64,000 bases of DNA. Origin: Gigaspora rosea (Eukaryota; Glomeromycota; Glomeromycetes; Diversisporales; Gigasporaceae). This document shows, in pieces, positions 41,720-53,796 of the stretch. Made by a program: the position numbers and the translations under genes. Under the pieces are notes generated by a model. It had not been told where the DNA came from. It was given only the letters and a program-made list of their open reading frames with translations, and did no database searches. The stretch lies in NCBI GenBank assembly GCA_003550325.1, contig QKWP01000250.1, positions 281,718-345,717 on the forward strand, given 5' to 3'. Each line of letters begins with the position of its first letter. The first letter of the stretch is position 1.

Positions 41720-43010
41720 GTTTTTACTATGTTGAATTATAAATCGGAAAAAAAAACAGATAAGATTCTCTGGTTTTAATTTTGACATGCGTGTTGAACA
41801 GAAAAGAAAGGGAAGAAATGGTCTGGGTTGCACGCCACGTGCTACAACCCCAACCCGGCACGGTCAGAGGGCATCGGATCAGAAATCAATCGAACGACAA
41901 CCGCATGAATTTACACACGATACGTAACCGACCACAATCAGTAAATCAGTATATAAAGAACCGATGAGATAGAATTACTTCGACACTCTTTTCTCTTCGA
42001 AAAATAGTCTCTGGCGACAAAAATTTTCTTGACCCAACCCTTCCCACCAACCGGATATAAATTTTATATATTATTCTTTATTAAATAGATCAAATTAAGC
42101 ATTTTTTACGATTATCCTTCAAAATATTACTATATATTGAAAAACTGCGTTCAACTGTGCATTAAAATATATTCCATCACCATACTATTATATATTGGAT
42201 GTTTTAAAGGTTATTAATGATCTTACAAAGTAGGAATGTTATTAGCTTAATCCAGCTTGGATATTTAACTAAAATCTTTAAAAAATAACATGTAAAGAGA
42301 TTTTTGAAAACATCCATTAGAAAAATGAAAGTGATAATAAAACCTTTTTTCAAAATATTTCCAAAGTATCATAGCTAATTTAAGGGTAGAGGGTATGTCG
42401 ATCATTTTTCATATGATTTTCGTGGTACAAGAGGAAATCATATGTGACAAAAAATACCACCCTGATAAAAATTTTTAAGGTCACGATTTACCCTTGCCAA
42501 AATTTCGTGGAATGTAAATTAAAACCTCTATTTATAGTAGGGAAATTTCTAGAAGCAGTTTCGTTTTAAAAAATATACTTGTATATGCAGTAAAACTTTT
42601 CTGGGTTAACCCGAAAATTTCTGGGTTACCCTGAAAGTTCCCTTGAAATTTTCTGGGTAGTAATTTATTCTATCGGACTTCTAGAATAATAGCTTACCCA
42701 ATCATATTCCCGTATTCGTAAAAAAACCAACCGTGGTATGAAAACCCAATAACTTGCACGGCACGTATACAGTACTATGTTCGTAAATAAAAAAGGTATA
42801 TGAATGAGAGGCACCAAGAGACACACTCATTTTTAAGAATTTTACTGGTATGCATAAAATCCGAATGCTTTGATAAGGTAATTGTCTTCTTTCTGTTTTT
42901 CTATAAGCTTTTCAAGCATTTGGTGGGTTTTATGGATCAAAATCCATACATTGTTTTGCAAATTCGATATTGTAAACCTGATCAGTAAGCTTTACACGGT
43001 TAATATTTAT
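41720..43010. other. Intergenic; a degenerate TTTAAGGGTAG copy at about 42378
   Basis: Contains a GC-richer patch at 41800-41990 with a TATATAAAG (41950), a decayed relative of the TTAA element (TTTAAGGGTAGAGGGTATGT near 42378, end near 42495) and AT-rich filler. No gene supported. Confidence 0.4.
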
Positions 43011-43014
43011 AGGT

Positions 43015-43195
43015 AACCGTTATAAATATGGAGTTGGAGAAGGCATTTATTATCAAAATCTACAGTGATGGGACACGCTAGTGGAAATTAGGGAATCGGA
43101 ATAAACAGAAGGCATTTATTTATTATTAAGCATAAGCAGAGATGGAGAACGCAGGTGGAACATATAGTGTTGGACATAATTATTACTTAGGGTAA
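43015..43195 (+). pseudogene. Sel1-like repeat remnant
   Basis: Across all three plus frames the pieces KYGVG, KAFI, MGHASGN, KAFIYY, AEMENAGGTYSVG and NYYLG occur in the order and spacing of tandem Sel1-like repeats (helix-turn-helix units of about 36 residues ending in an A-x3-G-x-Y-x-LG pattern). Stops and at least two frameshifts separate them. Sel1 repeats are protein-interaction modules, often found downstream of kinases in this fungal group. No other part of the gene is recognisable. Confidence 0.6.
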
Positions 43196-43199
43196 TGTG

Positions 43200-44580
43200 C
43201 ATGCTACTTCGTTTCCTCGTCCGTTTTTTTGTCTTTCTTTTTATTCGTTATTTTGGTTTTTTTTTTTTTTGTAGTTCTCGTTGGTTCATCTTTTTTGCCG
43301 AGCTTTTAAGTGAATTTTAGAACACTTTGATGAACAAAATTTGTAAAAATTAGGGTTATAAAATTAGCTACAGGTTTATAATGTAAATTTCTGTTTTTTT
43401 AATAAATCATAAAATAATAATAATAATAATTCGCTTCATAATAATTCTTACCTTTCGGATAAATATTTAAAAATTTAAATAAATTAAATAGAAAACTATA
43501 ATCGAAAGTGATTATAATCGTTATACTGTATATCGTTATTGATATATATCGATATATAGCTGCTAATGCTATATATCGATTAAAAATTTTGTTGATGAAA
43601 AAACCAATTTGGCCCGTGACATATATATTTCATGTATTGCAATAAAAAACATTTATTTATTTACCTTATGTATTATATTTTCATATTATTCAAAGCACAT
43701 AATTCGCTTTAACTAAACCCGATCTTATTTATTAGTAACTCAATTTTTATCATACGATCCTATTTTTTTGCCCTAAACTTCTAACTAAACACCCATTTCT
43801 AACAACCTGATTGCATTTTTAGTCCAAACCCTATTTATAGCTAAAATTCGTTCCTACCCGCCTGATCCTAATTTTAGTTCTAGCTTTAAACCAACCCCAA
43901 TTTTTAATTAAACTCATTCCTAACCCTAAATAAAGTTCTATTCAACCTGTAAGTATAAAAAATCATTTCTTAATCATTGGAATTAAAAACAACAGAAGAA
44001 ATTCACTAATTAAAAACATAAACACTTATCTACCATTCTGTAATACTCTTCGAATTATTTCATTCACTGTAGGTCTAAAATTCAAAGATGTTGGCGTGTT
44101 GTTTCTGTACCTGCTAGCATTTCCTTCTTTCTGATCTAAAAGCGGCCTACATGACGTTCGCGCAAAGTACATCTAATCCTTTCTTCTTTCTTATCATTTA
44201 GCATCAACGAAAATTCCCATAAAGCGACGAAAACCATATCCATAGTAATACTCAAAGTGACAAACACCTCTGCGACATGGAACTGCACAAACAACGAAAT
44301 CCGCATTCACAAGAACATTTAAACGGCGACGTCAAAAACTGACCGAAAGCGACGAGTTTGCAACAAAGCTCCAATAACATGACGTACAAAACGACACCAA
44401 AACCGGCGACACCAGCGACGATTAGTACGTACCTAGGAAAAAAGTATTAAAAATTTTTTAAAAAAGAATTAAGTTAAAAAGTATCGAAAATTCTAGATAT
44501 TCGATTTTCTACGATCTACAACATGCGTTACACAAAAAAAATTACCACAGTTCCATATACGAAATTGATCATCATACCCT
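43200..44580. other. Intergenic, repeat-like, no gene
   Basis: Simple AAT repeats at 43410, ATCGATATAT-type palindromic AT sequence at 43540-43580, and C-rich patches of CCTAATTTT type at 43730-43930. No supported ORF. Confidence 0.4.
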
Positions 44581-44590
44581 CTACCCTTAA

Positions 44591-44936
44591 GGGTAGGGTG
44601 AACGTAGATCATTTTTAATAGTGATCACGTTGTAATCATATGAAATCAGGTGATCGACCAATTACAATAGTAAACAACACAGATTCAACCAATCGAAATT
44701 AATCATTTTTGTGTAACTAACGAAAATTTGAGCCCACTTAGGAAAACTTTACGACATATAGAAGTATAATTTTTTCAAATACTATAAAAGGAGTATTTTG
44801 TACTACGTATTATAAAATTTTTGGCTAAATTAATAACAACCGTAAAAAGTTTTATTTGTAGCACATTTTGATTTTCTATATAAATCTCATTGTACCACTA
44901 AAATAATATGATAAATGATCTACGTTCACCCTACCC
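44591..44936. mobile_element. TIR element with TTAA target, 346 bp
   Basis: TIRs GGGTAGGGTGAACGTAGATC plus ATTT and exact reverse complement on the right. TTAA directly outside both ends (44587-44590 and 44937-44940). TTAA is the piggyBac target, but the GGGT ends are not the usual CCC of piggyBac, so the superfamily is open. No ORF. Confidence 0.65.
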
Positions 44937-45365
44937 TTAAGATCGAAATATCTTATTTGAGTAATAAAAATTATAACCAATCAAAATTTGCAAAACCTTA
45001 CTAAAATTTGGAAAATCGTAAAAAATTAAAAAAATTTGGCTAATATTTCCGGTCCCTGCTTCCCACCACACACAGTAGTCTCCTGATTCTGCCATTTTCC
45101 TATTTAATAGCCGGCCTGCTTCGAGCAGGCGGGAAACCACCGGCTGATGCTGCCTCTCACTCGTTCTACTATTACGATTGTACCTGGCGCAATCTCGCTA
45201 ATTTTCTAGGAGCATCATCGTTTCAGTTCGAATTACTTAGCTAAATTACTCATATTGTATTCTGCGGACTTCAAGTCCTTTAATTGAATTTATTTCCGGC
45301 ACCTTTGGCTAGCCGGCATTCGTCCAGTCACTTGACCAGTTGTACCTATGCTTTTCGAATTTCAG

Positions 45366-45495
45366 AATTTATGATTTCTGTCTATTATAAAAAGCGGGCT
45401 TTAAATCGTGTTGAATATAAAATCTATTCGTTAGCGTTAGTTTTACTAAAAATGGAACGCGGTTTAAAGCCCGCTTTTTATGGAAATCATAAATT
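45366..45495. mobile_element. Short MITE with AAAAGCGGGCTTTAAA inverted ends
   Basis: AATTTATGATTTC and ATAAAAAGCGGGCTTTAAA on the left recur inverted on the right (TTTAAAGCCCGCTTTTTAT, GAAATCATAAATT). About 130 bp. Confidence 0.6.
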
Positions 45496-45499
45496 TGAT

Positions 45500-46035
45500 T
45501 GTTTGGTTTTGCCGAGCACTAAATAACACTTTATTTATTGATTTTCAGGTTGGTGATATAATTTTTTATTAGAAAATAAAAGATTGTTAAATCAAGCGAA
45601 CATGTAATAATATAATTGAATGTAATTAGGTTGTCCAATAGAAATTTTTGGTTGAAAATAGAGCATTTTTTACATACAAAAAATTTTTGATTTTATTAAT
45701 TGTAACTATTAAATAAGATTAAAAGGCTATAAAAGAACGGAAATAAAATAAGAATAATTCCGCAAAAACGTGCGATTCCCTAAAAAAAAGCGTCATAATA
45801 CCAATACTAATTGTAGTAATTAAAAAATTATCGATCAAAAATTTTTTTATAATATATAATATACAGAAAAAAAGGCATAGAGTTGTGATTATAACTTCAA
45901 ATAAACTTAGAGGACAATCTTGAGGTAATATACTTATACATATAATAATAAATATGACATATAATATAACTAAACTAAAACAAATAAAAACATATTTTAA
46001 AAATTTTAAACCACGTAATAAAATTACATGGTGTA
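45500..46035. other. Downstream intergenic of the BTB gene
   Basis: AT-rich, no features recognised. Confidence 0.4.
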
Positions 46036-46038
46036 TTA

Positions 46039-47617
46039 TTAAATGAAGTTTAAAATTTTTACTAAATAGTAAAATATTGACTCCTGAATTCTATTTAGGG
46101 TTGCACTAGAATTAAACTTTTCTAATGCTAAAACTTCATATTCCTCAACAGTAAATTTTTTTAAATTAGTTATTCTACAATAATAATCTGCACGTATACT
46201 GGTCCAACGATTTGATTCCATGCACAAGTCTGAGGTTCCAAAGCAAGGTCCATGATTTTTATCACTCCAAATAGCCATATTATTGTTTCTTGTAACTATT
46301 CTACTCAATATCGGGTTTGATGGATTAGTAAATGAAAAAATGAAACTATTTGAAGTTTTATTAGAATATATTATTTCCTTTAATCTATAATATCCACTAT
46401 AATATTCAATTGCATTGGTAAATTTAGCCCAATTTGTGGGATTATATCCACATATCAATTCATTGGTTGTTTTAATCTTAAGTATTATAATAGTTGGACC
46501 TTGAAAATCACATAATTTATGAAATGTATTAATATCAAAACCATCTCTACTTCCACGTAATAAAAGTTTAAACTTATAAGGATCTGTAATATTATTATAG
46601 TAATCATCGTCTTTGTGATCAATCCAACTTGAAATTATTGATTTATTCTTGTTGGAAAGTAATCTGGAACTCCCTCTTTTAAAGGTTTTGTGCTTAATAA
46701 ATGTACTAGAATCTAAACGGTATTTTTTAATTTGTTCATCAATATAACTTTTAGGAATATGATAATAACGAATTAAGGGAATACATTGAGAAATTGTTTC
46801 TTTCAATGTTGAGAATTGATCATCAGACCAGTTTGTAATATCTTCTTCAAACCAATTTGAGATATTTTGATCGAGAAGTTTTTTAGAATTAGTAATTCCC
46901 CATTTAATCAAATAATCCCAAATATCTTTTTCTTCAAATTCAAGATCATCCCTTTCTAAAGACATATCAGAGCAACCTTATCTAACAATAGAAAATCGTT
47001 TGAATTGAAAAGTAAATAAGGATTTTTACAAGTAAAATTCAGAACAAAATCATATAATTTCCTAAAGTGATTATGTTGACAAACAAAATTAAGTGAAACC
47101 ACAAAATTAGAGAATAGCCATGAAGAATGATTTTTAATTAAGTGATCTTGTATATATTCCGTAAGTTTAAGAAGTTCAAGTTCGTCAGATGCAGCTAGTA
47201 AATTTAAAGAATTTTGACCCGTTGTTTGCAGTATAACTTTTTCTGTATTAATATAGCTTATAAATTATTAAAAAAGAAAACTTCATTAATGTATAATTTC
47301 TATAATAGACCATATGAAATTAATAAAATAAAGAATTATGCTTACTTAAGAATAATTTCAAAAGTAGATGGATAAATATTTGGTTTTGTAAAAACACAAT
47401 AACCATGTTCCTTATTATTCCATCGTTCAGATAAAGCTCTTTGAAAATAAAGAGAACGGGAACGTAAAGTTGTTGAATGTGCTTTAAATTCTTTAGTATC
47501 TCGTCCATTTCCAACAATTATTTTTACGTCAAAATTATTATCGTTGTAAGTTCGTAAATCCATTTTTTTGCTATATATCGAACAGTCTATGGGATTTAAC
47601 TCGATCTTGATCTTCAA
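46039..47617 (-). CDS. BTB-BACK-TLDc protein with one apparent frameshift
   Basis: Exon 1 (47617-47346) encodes a BTB/POZ half-domain with the signature KEFKAHSTTLRSRSLYFQRA. A GTAAGC..AAG intron follows (47345-47257, 89 nt). Exon 2 (47256 onward) continues the BTB tail and the BACK region (SLNLLAASDELELLKL), then near 46956-46968 the frame shifts by one base and the last 308 codons resume (RDDLEFEEKDIWDYLIKWGI) into a TLDc domain (FKLLLRGSRDGFD, CFGTSDLCM). The same order is known from the large BTB-TLDc families of arbuscular mycorrhizal fungi; BTB proteins typically bridge to Cullin-3 ligases. The single lesion could be recent pseudogenisation or a sequence error. The start may instead be the Met at 47563. 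The C-terminus runs about 25 residues past the usual end. Confidence 0.75.
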
Positions 47618-47690
47618 TAACTGAATTCACTCGCTTGGGTAATAACGACGACTGGTGTATCGTATAGATACTCCCATCGAATGCCGCACA

Positions 47691-47700
47691 GTTTTATAGC
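47691..47700 (-). promoter_or_regulatory. TATA box of the minus-strand BTB gene
   Basis: GCTATAAAAC on the minus strand, 74 bp upstream of the ATG at 47617. Confidence 0.35.
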
Positions 47701-47869
47701 AAAGAACCCCTGACAAATCCTCTTCGCCTTATATATATTTAATTAATTTTTATAGAAACGTTAATTAGAATATCATATCTATATAATTACTGTACTAATG
47801 CGTCATGATTTACATCATTCATGCTATATTAGGGTGTGCGATATACTATGCTAATCAAAACTATTAAGA

Positions 47870-48990
47870 TTGTGTGCCGTAATAGGTTTAGTCAAGTTGT
47901 AAAGTTGTAATGTTTTGCCGTAAGAGGTGTAACGGTTGTAATGGGTGTAATGGTCATAATGGCTAATAAAACACTAAATTAGGAACATTAGAAATAGAAG
48001 TGCACAGCTGACAAATATGGATCAACAAAAGAACAGTATAAATTCTGGATCTCGTTGTTATCAGTTATTTTCACTGAAGAAATCATATATTTGGTCAGTA
48101 TGATTTTAAATATATTAGGGTTGTAATAATGCGGGCAACATCTAATTAATAATTATTAGAGTAGCTACGCAGCACTTGATGCTGCGCAGGACTAGTATGA
48201 TCCCGCATGATGAAAAATTCTGTTACAAACTTACTCAACACATAATACGTGGTGTTAAGGTAAAGTTAGTTTGCATTGAAATTATTGTATTATAAAAGAA
48301 AAATTATGCTTGCATTGGAATTATTATTTTTATCGTAAGTTAATAATATAAAAAATTCTATTATAAATCTTGCTTTTCTAGTAATATAACAGCATGTTGG
48401 TTTGTATTAGAATTATCACGATTTCTATCATGTTACTGTAAAAATTCTGTTATAGAACTTACTCGCTATTCCAGTGACCATAGTTAAGTTGTTAAGATTA
48501 TGATAATTTGCATTAGAATTATCATAATTTCTATCGTGAACTACTATAAAAATTGTCATAGAACTTAACTCTTTCTAGTGATTGCAGTACCGGTATGCGT
48601 CAAGTTAGTTTGCATTGAAATTATCCGATTTTTATTTGAGTTAATGTAAAAATTCTGTTATAGAACTTGCTATTTCTATTGTGAATTACTGCAAAAAGTT
48701 ATGTTACAAAACTTACTCGCAGTTAAGATTTAGTTTGTATCGGTGAAAGTCGATTTTAAAAAGATCATAAATAGATGACAACTGAGTTACGATATTAACA
48801 TACAGAAGACTGTAATTTTGATCATTTTGTATCCATGACTCAATTTACATATTGTAGACTTATGCAAGTTATAACCATTACGGCAATTACAACTATTACA
48901 ACATTTTGCAGCAATACGACACATTACAAATTTGGGTATTGGTTGTAATTAGGGTTGCAACCCAGGTTTAATCCGTAATGTCCGTGTAAA
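47870..48990. repeat. TTACAA-rich inverted ends around degenerate tandem units
   Basis: GTTGTAATGTTTTGCCGTAA near 47900 is loosely inverted at 48895 (TTACAACATTTTGCAGCAAT). Between them (48200-48720) are five or six degenerate units with A(A)TTCTGTTATAGAACTTAC, a GTTTGCATT(A/G)GAATTATC box and a TTTCTATCGTG box at irregular 45-136 bp spacing. A TE or satellite remnant. Confidence 0.45.
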
Positions 48991-49033
48991 TATTATATCA
49001 TTATAAATTTTTTGTGTAATAGTTTGTAAGTAA

Positions 49034-49254
49034 GGCCATGTAAAATTAATTAATTGGTTTTCATAACCCGGCCGGGTCAAAATTTGGAAACTTCTGAAAA
49101 AAATTTTTTATATGTTTTAATAACCGGGTGGAAAATTTTTTTATAATTTTATAAAATTTTATATATGAAATTAAAAAAAAAAAAAAAAGCCGGTCGGCCG
49201 GGTCTATTTAAAAGTTTCATGTTATGAAAACCAAGTAATTAAATTTGTATGGCC
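49034..49254. mobile_element. MITE with GGCCATGTAAA ends, TAA target
   Basis: GGCCATGTAAAATTAATTAA and GGTTTTCATAAC on the left, mirrored by GTTATGAAAACC and AATTTGTATGGCC on the right; TAA at 49031-49033 and 49255-49257. Inner CCGGCCGGGTC / GGCCGGGTC boxes. 221 bp, Harbinger-like by target. Confidence 0.65.
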
Positions 49255-49277
49255 TAAATCTTAAATTGAAAATCCTT

Positions 49278-49438
49278 TTTAAAATTTCTAGCGAAGATTT
49301 CTCAATAACAATTCGATCAAATTCAGTAAAATTTTTTTTATTTTAATTCTTTAAATTCGTAGAATTAAAATAAAAAAAAAAAAGCTCATTGAATTTGATT
49401 TAGTGGTTATCGAGAAACCTTCGCTAGAAGTTTAAAAC
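49278..49438. repeat. Long palindrome 1 of 3
   Basis: TTTCTAGCGAAGATTTCTCA / TGGTTATCGAGAAACCTTCGCTAGAA with inner TTTTATTTTAATTCT / AGAATTAAAATAAAA. About 160 bp. Confidence 0.7.
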
Positions 49439-49468
49439 TTGCAATATCACAAGCAAATTTTCTCTTTT

Positions 49469-49607
49469 TAAACTTTAAACGATGATTTCTCAACAACTAT
49501 CTATTCGAATTCAATGAATTTTTTTTATTTTAATTCTATGATTTTGTAAAATTAAATAAAAAAATTTTTATCGAGGTAGAGGTTGAGAAATATCGATTAA
49601 AGTTAAA
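49469..49607. repeat. Long palindrome 2 of 3
   Basis: AACTTTAAACGATGATTTCT / GAAATATCGATTAAAGTT with the same TTTTATTTTAATTCTA core. About 139 bp, more degraded. Confidence 0.65.
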
Positions 49608-49611
49608 AAAA

Positions 49612-49823
49612 AATTTAGCCGCAGCTTTTTTTTACGGGTATATAAACTTTGAACGACTATTACCCAACATTTACCTGATCAAATTCGATCAAAATTTTTT
49701 TATTTTAATTCTATACGATTATAAAATTAAAATAAAAAAAAATTTTATCGAATTTGATCAGGTTGAGTAATAGTCGTTCAAAGTTTAGCATCCGTAAAAA
49801 AAAAAAAGCTGCGGCTAAAATTT
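49612..49823. repeat. Long palindrome 3 of 3
   Basis: TTTAGCCGCAGC / GCTGCGGCTAAA ends, AAACTTTGAACGACTATTAC / GTAATAGTCGTTCAAAGTTT arms, GATCAAATTCGAT and the TTTTATTTTAATTCTA core. About 212 bp, the best preserved. Confidence 0.75.
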
Positions 49824-49849
49824 TTTTTTTAATGTATTCGTCACGAGGT

Positions 49850-51330
49850 ATTCAATCATATGATCGTGAAAAGCCAAGAAATCACGTAAATCACATAGAT
49901 CACCACGAAATTCTAATTGATCTATATTTCTCGAATATCGAATATACCCATATTTAATTGATATCATAGATTCGAAAGATATATTTATTCACAATCTATG
50001 TAACTAAAATATATAAATATTCATGTTCTCCTTAAGAACCGACTGTTGTCTGATCATAACTCACTTATTTAATAAAGAATAGCTTTATACACTGTTTAAA
50101 TAGTAAACCTGTTACTCGTGTCTTCATACAATTGTTAAGTGATTTAACGATCTTTGATTACGTGACTACTGCGAAGGTCTTCACGTACAGCATATAGTTA
50201 TTGGCAATAGCTATATATTATTAGCACGTTTATACGAGCTAATTATCAGTATTAATTATTCGTTTTACGTGAGAATCATTACCTATAATTCAAATGCAAG
50301 AAAGTTCGTGCGAAATGTATCTTTTTGAACGCGTTCTTTGTTAATTAAGCTTTTGTTGATTTAAAATTTATTGACTCATCTCATTTATAAAATATAACAT
50401 GTACATACAATATATTAACAACTATTGATTGTAAATGTTATTATTATATGTATTGTTTATTTGATATTTATGAATGATAGTATATAAGAGAAAATCTGTA
50501 AAACATCTTTTTAATCATTTACTTTTAATTAAAAATCTGAAAACCAAATAATTGAATACTTTAGGATTTTATTATAATTCGAATTGTCACAATGAGATGA
50601 TTCAAATAATAATAAAATCTTAATTGGTTTAATTACTTTGTTTTAAGATATTTTAATTAGAAGTAAATACTGTATTTAAAAAGCATATGTACAGGTTTTC
50701 TCTTACTATCACGGGATCAAATTGGTGTAACTAACTTAATACTGTACATCGATGCAAGTAAAAAAAATTAATTTTATCAACAGAGTATACTCTGATTTAT
50801 AATTTTTTGAGCTCATAATTGCATTTATGTCCATAATCTTCCATAATCAGATGAATCGCAGTCTCAAGGATCAGTACATCAAAAAGAAATTTGTTTGGAT
50901 TTTGTGGTTTACAAGCTTTATCTATAACATTTATAAGCATATTTTGCAACGTTTCAGATATATTTAATCGCGCCGTAACTGTGCCTCAGATTAGCGGCTT
51001 GCCTCAGATGTCGATCGGCCTAAGTCAGTTCAGTTCAGTTTGAGGTTAGGGCCAATCATTGTCGATCAGTTAATGCTGGCCAAAAAATCAATATTTGGGG
51101 CAAGCTTTAACTATTTAAGATTGTCAAAACATGCAACATAATTTATATGGTGTAAACTACAATATTAAAGCTAGCCGAATCTTGACAATTTCTACATCAG
51201 TTAATTACAGTAAAGCCACTTAATTTTAATGGGTATCTGTTTTGGCTATTGTACTAAATTTAGTGCACACAAAAAAATTAATTTTGGATTAACAAAGTAA
51301 ATGACCAAAAAAGTTTTATAGAAATAGAGT
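49850..51330. other. Intergenic
   Basis: No supported gene, RNA or element ends. A CCTCAGAT duplication (near 50982 and 51001) is the only structure noted. Confidence 0.45.
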
Positions 51331-51339
51331 TGATATTTG

Positions 51340-51606
51340 ATGATCAAAATTAAAATTATTAATAAGTCTTCTAAACAAAAAAGAGAAAAGACATCTGAAA
51401 AAGTAAAGATCTCCAAAAAAGAAAAGACACTTGAAAAAAAGACACCTGAAAAAGAAAAGACACCTAAAAGAGAAAAAACACCTCAAAAAAAGACACCTAA
51501 AAGAGAAAAGACACGTGAAAAAAGGTACCTAAAGGAGAAAAGACACCTAAAAGAGAAAAAGCAAAGAAAAGAGAAAAGACACCTGAAAAAGAAAATTCAA
51601 ATATAG
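51340..51606 (+). repeat. Lys/Glu/Thr/Pro minisatellite, open for 88 codons
   Basis: From the ATG at 51340 an 88-codon frame is made of variants of REKTPKKEKTP, encoded by 15-18-bp AAAAGAGAAAAGACACCT units. Such frames stay open because the unit length is a multiple of three, so coding status is unproven. It could be a degenerate exon of a charged low-complexity protein. Confidence 0.4.
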
Positions 51607-51650
51607 TACAACTTATCTTAATGCTTAGTTTGATACATATGTGCCATTAC

Positions 51651-52440
51651 CAGTGTTTAAAATTCAATGTTCTCATGGTTCTCAATGAACATTTGAGTTT
51701 TTTTTTAAGAACATTGATATTTAGAAAAGGTTCTCTTATTTGAGAACATTTTATCCTCTTGAAATGTTCTCAAAGAGAACATTTATAAAATTTTTATGTT
51801 CTAGATTTATTAATGAGAACAATAAATTATATAAAATGTTCATCAATTTTATAATGTGATTTACATACTATGTATAGCCAATATGGATAACAAATAAATA
51901 TTTAAGAAAATAGCCTTTAAAGATTTGTAAAATAGAATATTCATTAATTGTGCAGTGTGTTTTTTATATAGGGAGTATCATTATTGTGTAGACTTATATA
52001 TAGATGATTTGTGTCAAAGGATATGCTGATACTAAGCAAGTAAAAAAGATACAAAGTATTTGTTAGTATGAAAGTTTAATAGTTAAATAAAAAGTAATTA
52101 GATTCTAATTTATCACATTAACCAATAATAGCATCAGTAAAATATCATAGAAAGTCTTGTTTTCTTATAAAAAGCACTTGAGTTTTAATAAAATTATTAA
52201 AAATTGAATCATATAATATATTGTGTTATGTTGAAAAAAATATGAAGAATCATATGCAAACTTTAAAAAATTATTAATAGATAAACACGAACTTAGTATG
52301 TGAATTGTAAGTATAGAGTATGAAAAATTAATGTTCAATATATTTAATATATAATGAACATTAAAAAGTTTTTGAGAACAATAAAAATTTAAATTATGCT
52401 CTTTTGAGAACATAACTTTAGGTTTGAATTTTAAACACTG
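51651..52440. mobile_element. hAT-like element, 790 bp, with subterminal GAGAAC motifs
   Basis: Left CAGTGTTTAAAATTCAA, right TTGAATTTTAAACACTG, perfect inverted 17-bp ends. Flanks GCCATTAC (51643-51650) and GTTATTAC (52441-52448) match at 6 of 8, both differences C to T. GTTCTC/GAGAAC occurs many times in the first 180 bp and again near the right end, as expected for transposase binding sites. No transposase ORF. Confidence 0.7.
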
Positions 52441-52559
52441 GTTATTACTACTAAAAATGGTAAAATAGTAGTAATGACACAAATCCGCCCATATGATTTT
52501 TTTTTTTTTTTATGATATGTGTCAAGATTAAGTTCGTTACCATTTCGTTTTTATCTGTT

Positions 52560-52643
52560 ATGTACGTGAAAATATCTATCGCTTATTTTTATGTACGCGA
52601 AAATATCTATCGTCATTTTTTATGTACTTGAAATATCTATCGC
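52560..52643. repeat. 31-bp tandem repeat x3
   Basis: ATGTACGTGAAAATATCTAT at 52560, 52591 and 52622 with small changes. Non-coding. Confidence 0.75.
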
Positions 52644-52934
52644 ATGGCTAAGTCCGGAACACTACCCATATAAAAAGGTTTATTTTAATAAGTAGAATAT
52701 AAATTTTAACGTTACAGTATTACTTTAGAAAGATAATTTTATTAAATATCTCACGTTTAAAAATTAAAAATGCCAAGTATTACGAGAGAAATTAAAGGCG
52801 GAGTACGGGTTTTTTCATCAGATCAAATTGTTTATTTATTAGTAATTAGGCCGATGATAGATATTATACGTCATTCAAGTATTGAACAATTTTAATGTTA
52901 ACGTTAAGAACTTATACAAGAAAATAGCGATAAG

Positions 52935-53040
52935 CCTTTGAAAAACTTTCAAATAATTATATTGAACTCCTTGAAAAAGAAAATGACTTTAATGTGATTA
53001 TTAAAGTTTGAAAGTCTACAGACATAAGGGATTGAAAAAT
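52935..53040 (+). pseudogene. BTB-domain fragment, heavily degraded
   Basis: Translates to YIELLEKENDFNVIIKV then a stop and KSTDIRD, a near copy of the BTB start of the pseudogene at 54006. Isolated, no downstream part recognisable. Confidence 0.7.
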
Positions 53041-53329
53041 GTCATCAAAGATGCGGATAGCATGAAATGTTCAAATTCATAAGAAGTCCAAATAAAAAAT
53101 TAAATAGCCATTCCGATTTTGATTAATTTATATTTACATCAGAATGGGTCAATATCTTATAAATTTTATTACGCTATTTATCAGATTGCAGGATATTTAC
53201 TAAAGCATTTTTTAACTAATTTTATTAATGTAACTAGTGAAATAAATTAAAATTTAGTTTTTCGAAATTGTAAATAATCCCTTATCTGTATTATTCCCCG
53301 GTATAAATAAGATGGAAGTCAATAGCGTA

Positions 53330-53430
53330 GTTTTTCAGCGTAACACTCAAATTTTGACGTCACGCTAAGATTCCAGCGTAACGCTTAATTTTTAGCTTAT
53401 CGCTGGAAATTCAGCGTAACGCTCTAAAAA
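53330..53430. repeat. Cluster of AGCGTAACGCT palindromic motifs
   Basis: CAGCGTAACACT, CCAGCGTAACGCTT and TCAGCGTAACGCTC recur at 53337, 53381 and 53413, alternating with GACGTCACGCT and ATCGCTGGA. Short imperfect tandem. Confidence 0.5.
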
Positions 53431-53796
53431 TTCTAAATGCTAAAATTGAATAAAGTCAAAAAGAAGTTCCACGTATTCTTTAAATATAAATAAAAAATTC
53501 ATATACTTATCTGAGTTTTCTTATTGCTTGAATTCGACTTTAACTTTAATAAATCCTGCGTGACTCAATTCGATGGACTGAATTGACTTGTAACTTCGCC
53601 TCGGTTTATTAAGACTTTGGATTCTTCGTACACTATTCGTACCGCTCTCCCAATTAACTGTTAAATGTTTTGGACATATTAAGATATTCAGGATCTTATT
53701 CTTATTATATTCCATTGAGGAAGGAAATCACTATGATCTTAATAAATCCTACATCTTCGTATTCGACAAATATTCTAATAAAATTTTTTTGGCATA

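Noticed and set aside
45040-45140. Possible tRNA on the minus strand (GC-rich with a TGCTCGAAGCA hairpin)
   Set aside because: No acceptor stem, D-arm or T-arm consensus fits; only one hairpin forms.
51340-51606. Real gene for a Lys/Glu-rich protein
   Set aside because: The frame is explained by a minisatellite whose unit is a multiple of three; kept only as a repeat.
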